36,884 nt of DNA from JAFDVL01 sp043775925 (GCA_043775925.1 JAYVRW010000427.1:1-36884); one strand, 5' to 3'. Counted from the first letter of the stretch, positions 21,895 through 31,357 are shown. The notes: generated by a model from the letters alone, not told the origin. Translations and numbers: made by a program.

Positions 21895-23664
21895 ATGACG
21901 AAATATCCAACCGGCAACGCATGGTTGCTCAGCTATCAAAAAAAATATCTCTGGCGTTTGATTGTCGGCACATTGTTCGTGCTTGGCTCGACGATCTTCA
22001 GTGTCTTCGTTCCCAATCAGGTTGGCAAAGCGATTGATGCACTAAAAACAAACGGCGTAACCTCAGAGATCATTTTTCATCACGCCTTGTTGATTGTTTG
22101 CGCCAGTATCATCAGCGGCTGTTTTTTGTATCTGCAACGCCGCACGCTGATCAACATGTCGCGGTTTATCGAATACGATTTGCGCAATGATTTTTATGCG
22201 CATCTGCAAAAACTCCCACTGCAATTTTATCAGGATAATCGCACTGGAGACCTGATGGCACGGTCTACCAATGACCTCGGTGCAGTCCGCCAAATCGTCG
22301 GTCCCGCGATTATGTACGGCGAAGGCACACTGTTTCGTTGCCTGATTGTGATCCCGATTATGTTCACGATCAGTTGGAAGCTGACATTGATTTTATTGAT
22401 TACGATGCCGCTGGTGTCATTGACGGTGAAGTGGTTCGGACAACAAATTCACGTCCGCTTTGAGAAAATTCAAGAATTTTTCTCGGACATTTCCGCCCGT
22501 GCGCAAGAGAATTTGAACGGCGTCCGCGTGATTCGCGCTTATGCGCAAGAGCACGCCGAAATCGCAAACTTCGACAAATTGAATCAGCAATACGTTGATC
22601 GCAATTTGGATTTAGTGAAGCTCTCCGCCGTCTTTCGTCCGTTGATGCAATTTTTAATTGGCTTCGGATTCGCCGCAATTTTATGGTACGGCGGCAGAGA
22701 AACTGCGCTGGGTAATATGTCGCTCGGAGATTTTGCCGCCTTCAATTTATATTTAGAACAATTGATTTGGCCGCTGATTGCAATGGGCTACGTGACAAAT
22801 CTGGTGCAGCGCGGCACCGCGAGTTTGAAGCGGATGCACGAAATTATGCAGGTAGAACCGGCGATCCGAGATGAAAAGACGACGGGGAGAATGAGAGATA
22901 AAGAGATAAGGGCGATGGGAAGCATTGAGTTTCGTGATTTGACGTTTCGTTATTCTGAATCCACGCCGGAGGTTTTGCGCGACATCAATTTGACTATCGA
23001 ACCGGGACAAACCGTAGCCTTCATCGGGCGCACAGGTTCCGGCAAATCTACATTGATGAATTTGGTACCGCGCTTGCTGGATGTTGCGCCGGGTATGGTG
23101 TTGATTGACGGACAACCAATTCGTGAAATTCCTTTGCAAACATTACGTGAAAATATCGGCTATGTCACACAGGAAACATTTTTGTTCAGCGAAACACTCG
23201 GCGAAAATATCGCGTTTGGCGTAGAGAAATCCGAGGCTCCGCAAATCGCCCGCGCCGCTGCTGTAGCGGGTTTAGCCGACGACATCAATGGTTTTCCCAA
23301 ACAATATGAGACTCTTGTAGGCGAACGCGGCATCACGCTTTCCGGCGGACAAAAACAGCGCACCGCCATCGCCCGCGCCATCATGCGCGAACCAAAAATC
23401 CTGATCCTCGACGACGCGCTCTCCGCCATAGACACGTACACCGAGGAAAAAATCCTGTCCGAATTGCGTGGTGTCATGAAAGGTCGCACGTCTCTGATTG
23501 TCGCGCACAGAATTTCGACGGTAAAAGACGCCGATCTGATTTGCGTACTAGATCACGGGCGCATCGTCGAACGCGGTACACATGAAGAATTGATGCGACT
23601 CGGTGGAGAATATGCTGACTTGTATGAGCGGCAGTTATTGGAAGAGGAATTAGCGGCGAGTTAA
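21895..23664 (+). CDS. ABC exporter, fused permease and ATPase
   Basis: A 589-residue half-transporter of the MsbA/LmrA type that pumps lipids, drugs or other hydrophobic molecules out of the cytoplasm as a dimer. The permease (about 20-310) has six membrane helices. The ATPase (about 343-589) has Walker A GRTGSGKST at 378-386, Gln426 in VTQETFLF, signature LSGGQ at 482-486, Walker B ILILDD (502-507) and the AHRIST switch. Position 507, normally the catalytic Glu, is Asp (LDDALSAID), as seen in the degenerate sites of some YheI/BmrC-type exporters. The ATG was set at 21895, just after the palindrome; longer frames start inside the repeat. Confidence 0.93.
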   Translation: MTKYPTGNAWLLSYQKKYLWRLIVGTLFVLGSTIFSVFVPNQVGKAIDALKTNGVTSEIIFHHALLIVCASIISGCFLYLQRRTLINMSRFIEYDLRNDFYAHLQKLPLQFYQDNRTGDLMARSTNDLGAVRQIVGPAIMYGEGTLFRCLIVIPIMFTISWKLTLILLITMPLVSLTVKWFGQQIHVRFEKIQEFFSDISARAQENLNGVRVIRAYAQEHAEIANFDKLNQQYVDRNLDLVKLSAVFRPLMQFLIGFGFAAILWYGGRETALGNMSLGDFAAFNLYLEQLIWPLIAMGYVTNLVQRGTASLKRMHEIMQVEPAIRDEKTTGRMRDKEIRAMGSIEFRDLTFRYSESTPEVLRDINLTIEPGQTVAFIGRTGSGKSTLMNLVPRLLDVAPGMVLIDGQPIREIPLQTLRENIGYVTQETFLFSETLGENIAFGVEKSEAPQIARAAAVAGLADDINGFPKQYETLVGERGITLSGGQKQRTAIARAIMREPKILILDDALSAIDTYTEEKILSELRGVMKGRTSLIVAHRISTVKDADLICVLDHGRIVERGTHEELMRLGGEYADLYERQLLEEELAAS

Positions 23665-23736
23665 TGCCGCTAATAAAGTTTTCCTGATTTTAACGAGTGG
23701 CTGACCAAAATAGAGCCAGTCGGGAGTTCGCAGATA

Positions 23737-24675
23737 ATGAACCTGATCTTTATGGGCACGCCCGAATTTGCTGTGCCTTCACTCAAAGCATTAATAGACG
23801 CCGAACACAATATTCTTGCGGTCTTCACACAGCCTGATAAGCCTGTCGGTCGCAAACAAATCATCACTCCGTCGCCGGTCAAAATCGTAGCGGAATCTCA
23901 TCATATCCCTGTTCATCAGCCAACGAAATTTCGTGATGAAACCACCCGCGCAGAATTAGAGGCACTGCTCAAACAAGCAGATGCTGGCATCGTCGCTGCT
24001 TATGGAAGGCTTTTACCCGTGTGGATGCTGGAAGCTCCGAGGCTGGGCTGTGTCAATGTGCATTCTTCGTTGCTGCCAAAATATCGCGGTGCGGCTCCGA
24101 TCAATTGGGTCATTGTTCATGGCGAAACGGAAACCGGCGTGACGATTATGCAGATGGATGAAGGGTTGGATACCGGCGATATTTTGTTACAGGGAAAATT
24201 ACCAATTGGCGAAGATGAACGGACTCCTGAATTGACTGCGAGACTCGCGGCGTTAGGCGCGAATTTATTGGTTGACACGCTCGCCAAACTTGAACGGGGT
24301 GAAATTCATCCGATCCCACAAAATAATGCTGAAGCAACTTACGCGCCGATTTTGAAACGTGAAGATGGTTTAGTTGATTGGGCACAGACGGCGACGAATA
24401 TTCGCAATCGTATGCGCGGATTCACTCCGTTTCCCGGCTGCTACACGTTCATCAATGGACAGAAAATTGAGGTCATCAATGCACAAGCTGAAGCGCACGA
24501 TCAGTCAATAGAATCAGGCAGTATCTGCGAAGTGAGCAAAACCGATTTCGCCATCGCGTGCGGAGAAAATTCAAAACTGAAAATTATGGAAGTGCAACCT
24601 GCGGGCAAAAAGCCAATGCCTGCCCGTGACTGGTTGAACGGCGCAAAATTGCAAGTTGGAGTGAAGCTCGGATGA
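23737..24675 (+). CDS. fmt: Methionyl-tRNA formyltransferase
   Basis: It formylates methionine on initiator tRNA using 10-formyltetrahydrofolate, allowing bacterial translation start. The 312-residue product has MNLIFMGTPEFAVPSL, the formyl-folate pocket and SLLP at 111-114 with catalytic Asn107, His109 (NVHSSLLPKYRGAAP) and Asp145. A single AGTTCGCAG unit sits just upstream of the ATG. The stop overlaps the rsmB start (ATGA). Its substrate is the intron-bearing initiator tRNA at 11927-12657, whose C1-A72 mismatch is the main recognition feature. Confidence 0.97.
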   Translation: MNLIFMGTPEFAVPSLKALIDAEHNILAVFTQPDKPVGRKQIITPSPVKIVAESHHIPVHQPTKFRDETTRAELEALLKQADAGIVAAYGRLLPVWMLEAPRLGCVNVHSSLLPKYRGAAPINWVIVHGETETGVTIMQMDEGLDTGDILLQGKLPIGEDERTPELTARLAALGANLLVDTLAKLERGEIHPIPQNNAEATYAPILKREDGLVDWAQTATNIRNRMRGFTPFPGCYTFINGQKIEVINAQAEAHDQSIESGSICEVSKTDFAIACGENSKLKIMEVQPAGKKPMPARDWLNGAKLQVGVKLG

Positions 24676-26051
24676 ATATTTCTCCAGCTCGCATTACTGC
24701 TTTTGAAATCCTTTTGCGCGTTATCACCGAAGAGGCGTATGCCAGCAATTTACTGGCGGCTCCGCGCTATGAAAATTTATCCTCAGCCGATCATGGACTG
24801 GCGCATGAATTGACGCTCGGCGTTTTGCGATGGCAGGCACGGCTTGATTTTTTCATCGAACACTTCACCAAACGCAAAATTATAAAACTTGATACCGAAG
24901 TTGTGATCGCGCTCCGGCTCGGACTTTATCAGTTATTATTTTTAGATCGTATTCCTGCCCATGCTGCGATCAATGATTCGGTTAATCTGGTCAAGCTGTA
25001 CAAAAAGAAAAGTGCGGCGCCGATGGTGAATGCGGTCTTGCGTGCAGTCCAGCGCGAAGGAAAAGACACGCTTGAAAAGAGCATCGCAGCTATCAAAAAC
25101 GCTGTCGAAAAATTAAGTGTTACGACTTCACATCCTGATTGGTTGCTCCAAAAATGGGTAGAAAGATTCGGCGCAGATGAAACACAGGCGTTAGCACAAG
25201 CCAATAATCATACACCTCGCACGGCTTTTCGCTTTAATCGCAAAGTGCAGGATGAAGTGCCAACCCGTGAGTGGCTGACAGCGCACAACATCCAATTTCG
25301 TGCATCTGAAATTTGCCCTGATGCGTTTGTGATTGAAGCCGGAAATCTTTCGGCAAAATCCGAAGCGCTGCAAGGTAACTGGATTTATTGGCAGGACGAA
25401 GCTTCACAATTGGTTGCGCATTTGACCGGCAACTCAGCACTCTGCACTCCCTACTCAGCACTTGATCTCTGCGCTGCGCCGGGTAGCAAGACTTCATTGC
25501 TGGCTTCATTATTACCGGAAGACGTAACAATTGTAGCTTGTGATGTCCATTTGCATCGGCTGCAAACATTGCGTGAATTAGCCGCGCGGGCAAAGATTCA
25601 AAACATCAATGTGCTACAACTTGACGCTACAAAGCCTTTGCCATTCGCGGTAGAAAAACAGTTTGATTTGGTCTTGCTGGATGCACCGTGTTCAGGCTTA
25701 GGCACGTTGCAGCGGCATCCCGAAATCAAATGGCGGATAACGCCAGACAAAATTCATGAGTTGGTAGCATTGCAAAAAACGCTGCTCGAAAATGCTGCTA
25801 CACAGGTGAGGGCAGGTGGTTTATTGGCTTATTCTGTCTGCTCGACTGAGCCGGAAGAAGGTGAAGCCTTAATAGCAGAATTTCACGCGGCGCATGCCGA
25901 ATTTCGTGATGTGACGCGTGAGCGATTGACGGCGCTTGGGCGTGAAGCTGCGAAGTTTTTGACACTTACTTTTGGCGTACGGACATTCACACCTCAACAC
26001 GGGTGTGAAAACTTTTTTGTTTGTTTGTTGGAAAAATCCAGAACGACCTAA
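24672..26051 (+). CDS. rsmB: 16S rRNA (cytosine967-C5)-methyltransferase
   Basis: It methylates C967 of 16S rRNA. The 459-residue product has an N-terminal NusB-like RNA-binding domain (about 1-145) and a C-terminal methyltransferase. The SAM loop is DLCAAPGSKTS at 265-275. Cys340 (DAPCSG) and Cys390 (SVCSTEPEEGE) are the release and nucleophile cysteines of the m5C class. Residues 253-264 (GNSALCTPYSAL) are encoded by a cluster of ACTCAGCAC repeats at 25432-25462 inserted just before motif I. The gene overlaps fmt by four bases, forming the common fmt-rsmB pair; no def gene is upstream. Confidence 0.95.
   Translation: MNISPARITAFEILLRVITEEAYASNLLAAPRYENLSSADHGLAHELTLGVLRWQARLDFFIEHFTKRKIIKLDTEVVIALRLGLYQLLFLDRIPAHAAINDSVNLVKLYKKKSAAPMVNAVLRAVQREGKDTLEKSIAAIKNAVEKLSVTTSHPDWLLQKWVERFGADETQALAQANNHTPRTAFRFNRKVQDEVPTREWLTAHNIQFRASEICPDAFVIEAGNLSAKSEALQGNWIYWQDEASQLVAHLTGNSALCTPYSALDLCAAPGSKTSLLASLLPEDVTIVACDVHLHRLQTLRELAARAKIQNINVLQLDATKPLPFAVEKQFDLVLLDAPCSGLGTLQRHPEIKWRITPDKIHELVALQKTLLENAATQVRAGGLLAYSVCSTEPEEGEALIAEFHAAHAEFRDVTRERLTALGREAAKFLTLTFGVRTFTPQHGCENFFVCLLEKSRTT
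25432..25462 (+). repeat. ACTCAGCAC short repeat cluster inside rsmB
   Basis: ACTCAGCAC occurs at 25432-25440 and again at 25453-25461, with the related CTGCACTCC between. The block is in frame and encodes about ten residues just ahead of the SAM-binding loop. It is the only low-complexity DNA in this gene. Confidence 0.6.
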
Positions 26052-26062
26052 CGATCCAGACT

Positions 26063-27205
26063 TTATTTTTGCTCAGCCGCAATGAAGTTGGTAGCAAGCA
26101 GATTTTCGTAAGTTGAATATTTTCCTGCTTTGTAATCCTGCAAAAACAGCGGCACACGTTGCATTAGCGTTGTGAACATCACTCCAGGCACGTGCGCAGG
26201 ATGGCGCATGCGAGAATTCATGGTACGGATCAATAAACTCTGCTCATTGGTCGGCAATTTCTTGACATTCTCAGCGAAGCCTTCAAACACATGATATTGA
26301 AATAAATATTGCTCGACGTTGGATGTATACATCGTCGCGACGGTCAAATTATTTTTGCGCAAATAATTGTTGACGGCGGCGAAGGCTTTGGTTCCGGCAA
26401 AATTTCCCGTGATGGGAATGATCAAATTTTTGCGCTGTAACTCGCGGATAAAATTATAATTTTCGTCGTGAGCTAAAAACGTGCCTGAATGTCCCTGTAA
26501 ATCGGTTTGCAGCAGAATTTCTCTGAGCGTCGGAAACATTCCACCGCGCATGCCGCCGCCTGTTTTCAGTTGATAGGTCAGCGCTAACCCTTTGTTTTTG
26601 AATTCGCTCATGACGTAATCAATGCCCTGATTTTCCTGATCGGTTAAGGGGAGCTGAAAATCTTTCAGAATTATTTTACGGATTTCTGCGACGTTTGAGG
26701 CGTAGTATTTTTCATCTATCACCGCCGCCGAAAAATATTGGATTAACTCGTCCAGCCTGGCATCAGGCGCTGTGCCTTTGGTCAGCGGTTTGCTGAGCAG
26801 GCGCGACAGAAATTCTCCGCGTGTGGGCGAGAGCTGAAACAGCGCTTTGTAAATAAAATGTTGTACGACCGCCAAACGACGAACGTCAATGATGAAAGCA
26901 AGGCGCGGATGGGTCAGCGCGATGAAGTTAAAATTTTGTTCCGCTCCAACACCAAGGTAGACGCCGTTGGGTGTGTGCAATGTTTTAAGCTGATCGGTGA
27001 TTTGTAAATTTGTGACTTCGTTAGAAATCAAATTGTCGGAATGAAATTCCCCGCCGTCCTCAGAAAATTCCTGAATCAATCGGGTGAATTCCGCTGCTGA
27101 TAATTTTTCTGGAAAAGTAACAGGTGCAGGTTTGGATTGTGCGTTCACACTGACTAAAACAAAAAATAAGTAGAAGAAGAACGAATGACAACGGCGAGAT
27201 TTCAT
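26063..27205 (-). CDS. Conserved exported protein, Rossmann-like, function unknown
   Basis: A 380-residue protein with a signal peptide (MKSRRCHSFFFYLFFVLVSVNA, cut near residue 22). The ATG at 27205 has AAAGG five bases upstream; an earlier TTG in frame would blur the signal. After it comes FHSDNLISNEV and then GVYLGVGAEQNFNFIALTHP with AFIIDVRR, a glycine-rich loop and acidic strand end like a SAM-methyltransferase fold. A late MRHPAHVPGVMFTTLM segment contains His residues. It may belong to the conserved 'LIC_10091-like' group seen in spirochaetes and acidobacteria; I am unsure. No catalytic residues can be named with confidence. Confidence 0.8.
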   Translation of the reverse strand: MKSRRCHSFFFYLFFVLVSVNAQSKPAPVTFPEKLSAAEFTRLIQEFSEDGGEFHSDNLISNEVTNLQITDQLKTLHTPNGVYLGVGAEQNFNFIALTHPRLAFIIDVRRLAVVQHFIYKALFQLSPTRGEFLSRLLSKPLTKGTAPDARLDELIQYFSAAVIDEKYYASNVAEIRKIILKDFQLPLTDQENQGIDYVMSEFKNKGLALTYQLKTGGGMRGGMFPTLREILLQTDLQGHSGTFLAHDENYNFIRELQRKNLIIPITGNFAGTKAFAAVNNYLRKNNLTVATMYTSNVEQYLFQYHVFEGFAENVKKLPTNEQSLLIRTMNSRMRHPAHVPGVMFTTLMQRVPLFLQDYKAGKYSTYENLLATNFIAAEQK

Positions 27206-27355
27206 AGCAGCCTTTCTGATTTGAGAGATGAACAATCTGACAGTAATGTTGATTTGAGGGAACAGGGCTATTGTAAGTCAATTCAAACTGGAGTCCAGTC
27301 TAAGCACCACAAAAAATATTATGTAGGTGTTGATCTGACAAAAAATGTGGGAAAG

Positions 27356-27382
27356 AGCCTCTCCACATTTTGTGGAGAGGCT
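27356..27382. terminator. Strong stem-loop upstream of the conserved exported gene
   Basis: AGCCTCTCCACA (27356-27367) pairs perfectly with TGTGGAGAGGCT (27371-27382) around TTT. It sits about 100 bases after the end of the minus-strand aminotransferase gene and before the next minus-strand gene, so it probably ends the aminotransferase transcript. The T-rich tail on the minus strand comes only after a ten-base gap. Confidence 0.65.
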
Positions 27383-27482
27383 TGATTTGTATTGTCGAGA
27401 ATGTTCCACGAAAGCTGAGGAAGATGAAGGGATTGTTTAAGAACTGTTGGGCGCAGCATTATGAATGCCGCGCTATTATTTT

Positions 27483-28655
27483 TTATTCAGTCTTGGCCTG
27501 CAAAGAGGACTCGCTCATCACTTTGAGGAGAGCTGTTTTGAACTTCGCCATTTCTTCGCGGGTTCCCACACTGATGCGTGCGTGCATCGGCCACGCAGGC
27601 CACACGCGACCAACGAAAATTTTTTCTTTGGCCATGGCTTTGACAAATTGTTTGGCGGGACGCTTCGCATCAAGCATGAAGCAATTGCTGACGGAAGGCA
27701 CAAATCCAACATTATTTTTTTCCAAAAAACTGAACACATCTTCGCGCACATCTTTAATGATTTTGCGTCGCTCTGCTACCAGTGTTTTAACTTTCAAGCT
27801 GGCAGTTGCGCCTACCATTCCAGTGATTGGCATCGCGCCTGCGCCGTAATTTTGCAGTTTCTTCAGTAGCTCCGGGCGACCCATCGCCGCACCTGCACGC
27901 AATCCAGCCATTCCGTACAATTTTGAAAATGTGCGCAGGACAATTAAATCTTTATCCATCGAAACATAATCAGAGCCAAGCGGTTCGTCGGTCAGGTGAA
28001 TGTAGGCTTCGTCAAGTAACAGCAGCGTGTCTTCGGGCTTATTGGCGAGCACGTAGTCAATGTCTGCGCGAGGTGTGACTGTGCCGGTCGGGTTGTTTGG
28101 ATTGCAGAGGTAAATGATGCCAGCTTTGGTTGCTTTGGCGGCTTCCACCATTGCTTTGACATCGTGTGCGTAGGTTTTTGTCAGTGGGACTTTGATGACT
28201 TTGGCGCCGACAAACTGGGCAGCGCGTGCGCCTGCTTCGTAACCGGGATCAGCCATCACAAACGGTTTTTCTTTGGAAGTAAACGCGAGAACTGCGCGGT
28301 GCAACGGATCGCTGGAACCAGCGAAGGGAAGCACATAATCTGTTTCAAGCTGTTCGCCCTCCGCTAAAGTTTTGACGAAGACATCAGTCAAATCGTATTC
28401 ATAACGACCACCTTTGGTGACAACTTTGGCAATCGCTTCGATTGCTTCCGGGCAGGGGCCAAGTGGGTTTTCGTTGGAATTAATTTTGACTGCATCCGGC
28501 GGCAACGGCCCGACTTTGGAAAGTTGCGCGTAAGCCAATTGCGATTCGCCATAAAATGGCAACGCTGCACCTGCGGTCAGCAGCGCTGTCATGCGTGTGA
28601 AACTCCGGCGTGACATTCCGAGTGGAGATAAATTTTTTACTTCTTTGCTGATCAT
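27483..28655 (-). CDS. Tat-exported PLP-dependent aminotransferase (HisC-like)
   Basis: A 390-residue fold-type I aminotransferase related to histidinol-phosphate aminotransferases but with a twin-arginine signal: SRRSFTRM at 15-22, then a hydrophobic run to about 43 ending AYA. Cofactor residues are present: NPNNPTG 185-191, Asp215 in LLDEAY and Lys245 in TFSKLYGMAGLR. SNENPLGPCPEA (60-71) and a RISVGT-type motif near the C-terminus match the HisC family. AAAGGA lies six bases before the ATG. Such enzymes normally act in the cytoplasm, so the Tat signal implies a cofactor-loaded enzyme in the periplasm. The substrate is unknown. Confidence 0.9.
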   Translation of the reverse strand: MISKEVKNLSPLGMSRRSFTRMTALLTAGAALPFYGESQLAYAQLSKVGPLPPDAVKINSNENPLGPCPEAIEAIAKVVTKGGRYEYDLTDVFVKTLAEGEQLETDYVLPFAGSSDPLHRAVLAFTSKEKPFVMADPGYEAGARAAQFVGAKVIKVPLTKTYAHDVKAMVEAAKATKAGIIYLCNPNNPTGTVTPRADIDYVLANKPEDTLLLLDEAYIHLTDEPLGSDYVSMDKDLIVLRTFSKLYGMAGLRAGAAMGRPELLKKLQNYGAGAMPITGMVGATASLKVKTLVAERRKIIKDVREDVFSFLEKNNVGFVPSVSNCFMLDAKRPAKQFVKAMAKEKIFVGRVWPAWPMHARISVGTREEMAKFKTALLKVMSESSLQAKTE

Positions 28656-28679
28656 AAAGTGTCCTTTCTGATATTGATG

Positions 28680-28772
28680 GAGGCAGAAGCCCGACTGTTA
28701 AGGAGGGCAGCGGTTGTCTGAAAATAGTTTTCTTAGTACTTGTGCCCTCCCTCACGGTCGGGCTTCTGCCTC
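28680..28772. repeat. Inverted pair of GGCAGAAGCCCG repeats
   Basis: Arms at 28680-28709 and 28743-28772 are inverted copies of one 30-base unit, with a few mismatches, around a 33-base loop. The unit also occurs singly at 848-874. The right arm begins at the TGA stop of the SulP gene, so the element lies exactly between two minus-strand genes. It could work as a weak terminator or be a mobile short repeat. Confidence 0.85.
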
Positions 28773-30528
28773 AGTTTTGCGAACGTAATAAATTTCCAAA
28801 GAGAGCATAAAACCGCTCGCTCTCTTTAGTCGTTTCTGTTTTTAAGGTAAATCTTGCGGCGCCTAATTCTTCGACTAAGCCGCTGTCCTCAAACAATTGG
28901 AAAAGTGTTTCGTCAATTCCGGTCAGGAATAAATCACCGCCGCGCTGACGTTGCATTTCATAAGCGCCGCGAAATAAATCAAGTGCGGAAGAATCCGCCG
29001 GGCCAGTCAGTAGCAGATCAAGTACTAGTACCTGAGTTGCAGGTTCGGCGCGAAGCTGGCTCAGAATTCTTTCACTGGTGGCAAAAAATAATGGCCCGAT
29101 AATGCGGAAAGCATGGACGCCTGATTCTGTCATCGCGGTGCTGTATGGCAGCGTAGTCACGATGGCTTCCAGTCGTGTCGTTTCTGCCGCCCGCTCAACA
29201 AATAAAATCATGGCGATTAAAAATCCGATCCCTACGCCCGTCACCAGATCGCTCAGAATAACGATTAGAAAAGTTAGTAAAAAAATCGCGGCATCAACTT
29301 TTGCCATCCGACGAATCGCGGCAAACCTGCGCCAATCGGCAAGCTGCAATCCAACCATCACCGTCACGGCAGCCAAAGCTGACAGTGGTATTTGCGCAAT
29401 CACTCCGCGCAACGGGAGGATGAATAAAATCAGGATGAAGCTGTGTGCAATGACAGAAAGTCGGCTCATCGCCCCGGCGCGTGTGCTGGCAACCGTACGG
29501 GCGAGCATGGCGACCCCTGGAGGTGCACCCAAAAATGGAGTTAATAAATTTGCTACGCCTTGCGCCACTAATTCGCGGTCACATTTCTCACGATTATAAA
29601 TATTATTGGAGCGATTGACGGCTAACGCTGTCAGCGCTTGATTGATCGTAAACAATCCCGCCAACGTCAATGCCGGCTGCAACAATGAAGGCAAAATATT
29701 GAAATCGAAGAACAGGAATTGCGGCATTGGAAAACCGCTTGGCAAGGCTCCGACGCGCGCGATGTCAAAGCCAAATAATTTTGCGACCAGTGCTGCGAAC
29801 AAGACTCCAATGATTGAAGCCGGAATATTTTCATTCCACTTTGGCAATAAAATCATCACGGCAATCACGATTCCGCCGGTTACCAAAGATTGCGGTTGGC
29901 ATAATGGCAACGCGATAACGGCTGCCACCAGATCATCAAGGACGCCCAAATTGAAACCCATTTTTCCTGGCTTGACGCCGAGGAAAACACTTAACTGTGA
30001 AACAAAGATTGTGACGCCAAGCCCACTGGTAAAGGCTCCGACAATTGATTGTGGTAAATAATTGGCAAAGCGCCCAAGCCGTAATGCTCCGATCAATGTC
30101 ATTATCAAACCGCATAAAAAACCTGTGAGCAGCGCAGCTCCGACTCCGTATTGATGCGTAATCGCACCAATAATCGGGGCGGCGGTGGCGGATAATCCGC
30201 TGATGAGAACAGGTGAGCTGGAAAGCATTCCCGCCATCAATCCGCCAAAAATTGAGGTGTACAATCCTGCTTCAGGCCGCAGTCCCATCGCTACAGCCAG
30301 CGCCATGCCATAAGGAACTGCAATCAGGGCTGCTACTGTGCCGCCAAATAAATCACCGCGTAACTGTTCCCAGAAGTTTTCGCGATTGTGCAGATTGACA
30401 TAGACCAGCAGTCGTTGTGCCAGCGACGAGGAAGAGGTTCTATTTGCCAATATCATAAAAACGACGAGCTTTCTTCTCAAAAAATCAGTCCTGTTTGTGT
30501 AATCTGATAAAAGCTGAACTTGGTTCAT
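28771..30528 (-). CDS. SulP-family anion transporter with STAS domain
   Basis: A 585-residue inner-membrane transporter of the SulP (SLC26) family, which moves sulfate, bicarbonate or other anions. The N-terminal membrane part (about 55-450) starts with LRGDLFGGTVAALIAVPYGMALAVAMGL and SIFGGLMAGMLSSSPVLISG. A cytoplasmic STAS domain (about 470-565) includes VLVLDLLLTGPADSSALDLF. The ATG at 30528 has GAGGA six bases upstream, although it overlaps the previous gene by 44 bases; an ATG at 30456 has no such site. The anion cannot be deduced. It is preceded on the same strand by a metalloprotease-like gene, so the two are probably one transcript. Confidence 0.9.
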   Translation of the reverse strand: MNQVQLLSDYTNRTDFLRRKLVVFMILANRTSSSSLAQRLLVYVNLHNRENFWEQLRGDLFGGTVAALIAVPYGMALAVAMGLRPEAGLYTSIFGGLMAGMLSSSPVLISGLSATAAPIIGAITHQYGVGAALLTGFLCGLIMTLIGALRLGRFANYLPQSIVGAFTSGLGVTIFVSQLSVFLGVKPGKMGFNLGVLDDLVAAVIALPLCQPQSLVTGGIVIAVMILLPKWNENIPASIIGVLFAALVAKLFGFDIARVGALPSGFPMPQFLFFDFNILPSLLQPALTLAGLFTINQALTALAVNRSNNIYNREKCDRELVAQGVANLLTPFLGAPPGVAMLARTVASTRAGAMSRLSVIAHSFILILFILPLRGVIAQIPLSALAAVTVMVGLQLADWRRFAAIRRMAKVDAAIFLLTFLIVILSDLVTGVGIGFLIAMILFVERAAETTRLEAIVTTLPYSTAMTESGVHAFRIIGPLFFATSERILSQLRAEPATQVLVLDLLLTGPADSSALDLFRGAYEMQRQRGGDLFLTGIDETLFQLFEDSGLVEELGAARFTLKTETTKESERFYALFGNLLRSQN

Positions 30529-31300
30529 CCGTAGTCCTCATTACAAAAAACAGATAATGGGTTTTCCAGCGTGCCGGAGCTGCGATTTTTGTCAACTTCG
30601 CTGCCAGCCGTTCACGAAATCGTACACGGACAATAGCGGATTGATTTGATAATTGCAGGATTGGCACACCGTGATAATGTTCACGCACTGGCAATCCTAA
30701 TTCCGTTCGTACCTGATTAATGATTTCTTCGCATTCACCCACTTCGCCAAGGTTATCAGGGTCTTTGTGACCTAACGCATGCAAAAATTCATGTAGTACG
30801 GTGATTCCTGAATCGAAGGATTCTCGTACTACCGGAGATGTTTCCATGGTCTGAAAATCCTCGAAATCAATTCGCACACACCAAATGATGAATTGCCTGT
30901 GATTAACCCAGTCTTCGTAACGAGTTCCTTCATCCAGTTGACCAAAATTTACGAGAGGCGAATTAGAATGGTCTTCGATAATAACCTCTGATCCAGAATT
31001 TATTACCTGCTGCAAAATAGTTCGGGCTTTGAGTGAGCCTTTTGCCAGCGAATTTACCTCACCCAGGTGCAATGCGCCGTTACTTAAAAAATCCAGTTGC
31101 TGAAAACCTGTGATTCGCCTGAGACTGGCAACTAATAATTTTTCGTGTTGCCCTGCCAATTGGTATTTTGTTTGCTGATTGCGCCAGATGCCTTTCTCTC
31201 TTGGTTGAGGTTTTTCGGCTCTGATTGACTGCCAGGAAAACAGCAGTACAAAGCTTGCATAAATCAGCGTAGATACACTGCGAACAAACTCGCTACGCAT
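30485..31300 (-). CDS. Putative exported zinc metalloprotease (metzincin-like)
   Basis: A 271-residue protein with an N-terminal signal-like helix (about 8-28, STLIYASFVLLFSWQSIRA). The motif HEFLHALGHKD (170-180) fits HExxHxxGxxD, the snapalysin-type variant of the metzincin zinc site, with Glu171 as catalytic base and His170, His174 and Asp180 as ligands. The rest is not recognised. Cys141 and Cys189 could form a disulfide. Its end overlaps the SulP start by 44 bases, indicating tight coupling. Protease activity is inferred from the motif alone. Confidence 0.75.
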   Translation of the reverse strand: MRSEFVRSVSTLIYASFVLLFSWQSIRAEKPQPREKGIWRNQQTKYQLAGQHEKLLVASLRRITGFQQLDFLSNGALHLGEVNSLAKGSLKARTILQQVINSGSEVIIEDHSNSPLVNFGQLDEGTRYEDWVNHRQFIIWCVRIDFEDFQTMETSPVVRESFDSGITVLHEFLHALGHKDPDNLGEVGECEEIINQVRTELGLPVREHYHGVPILQLSNQSAIVRVRFRERLAAKLTKIAAPARWKTHYLFFVMRTTDEPSSAFIRLHKQD

Positions 31301-31357
31301 AATTTTTCTCCAGCTTTATCGGTTGTTTCAAAGAACTATTCTGAAATGTTTCAGGTG

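Noticed and set aside
27465..27869. Plus-strand frames opposite the Tat-exported aminotransferase
   Set aside because: They are complements of conserved aminotransferase coding sequence and show no independent start site or motif.
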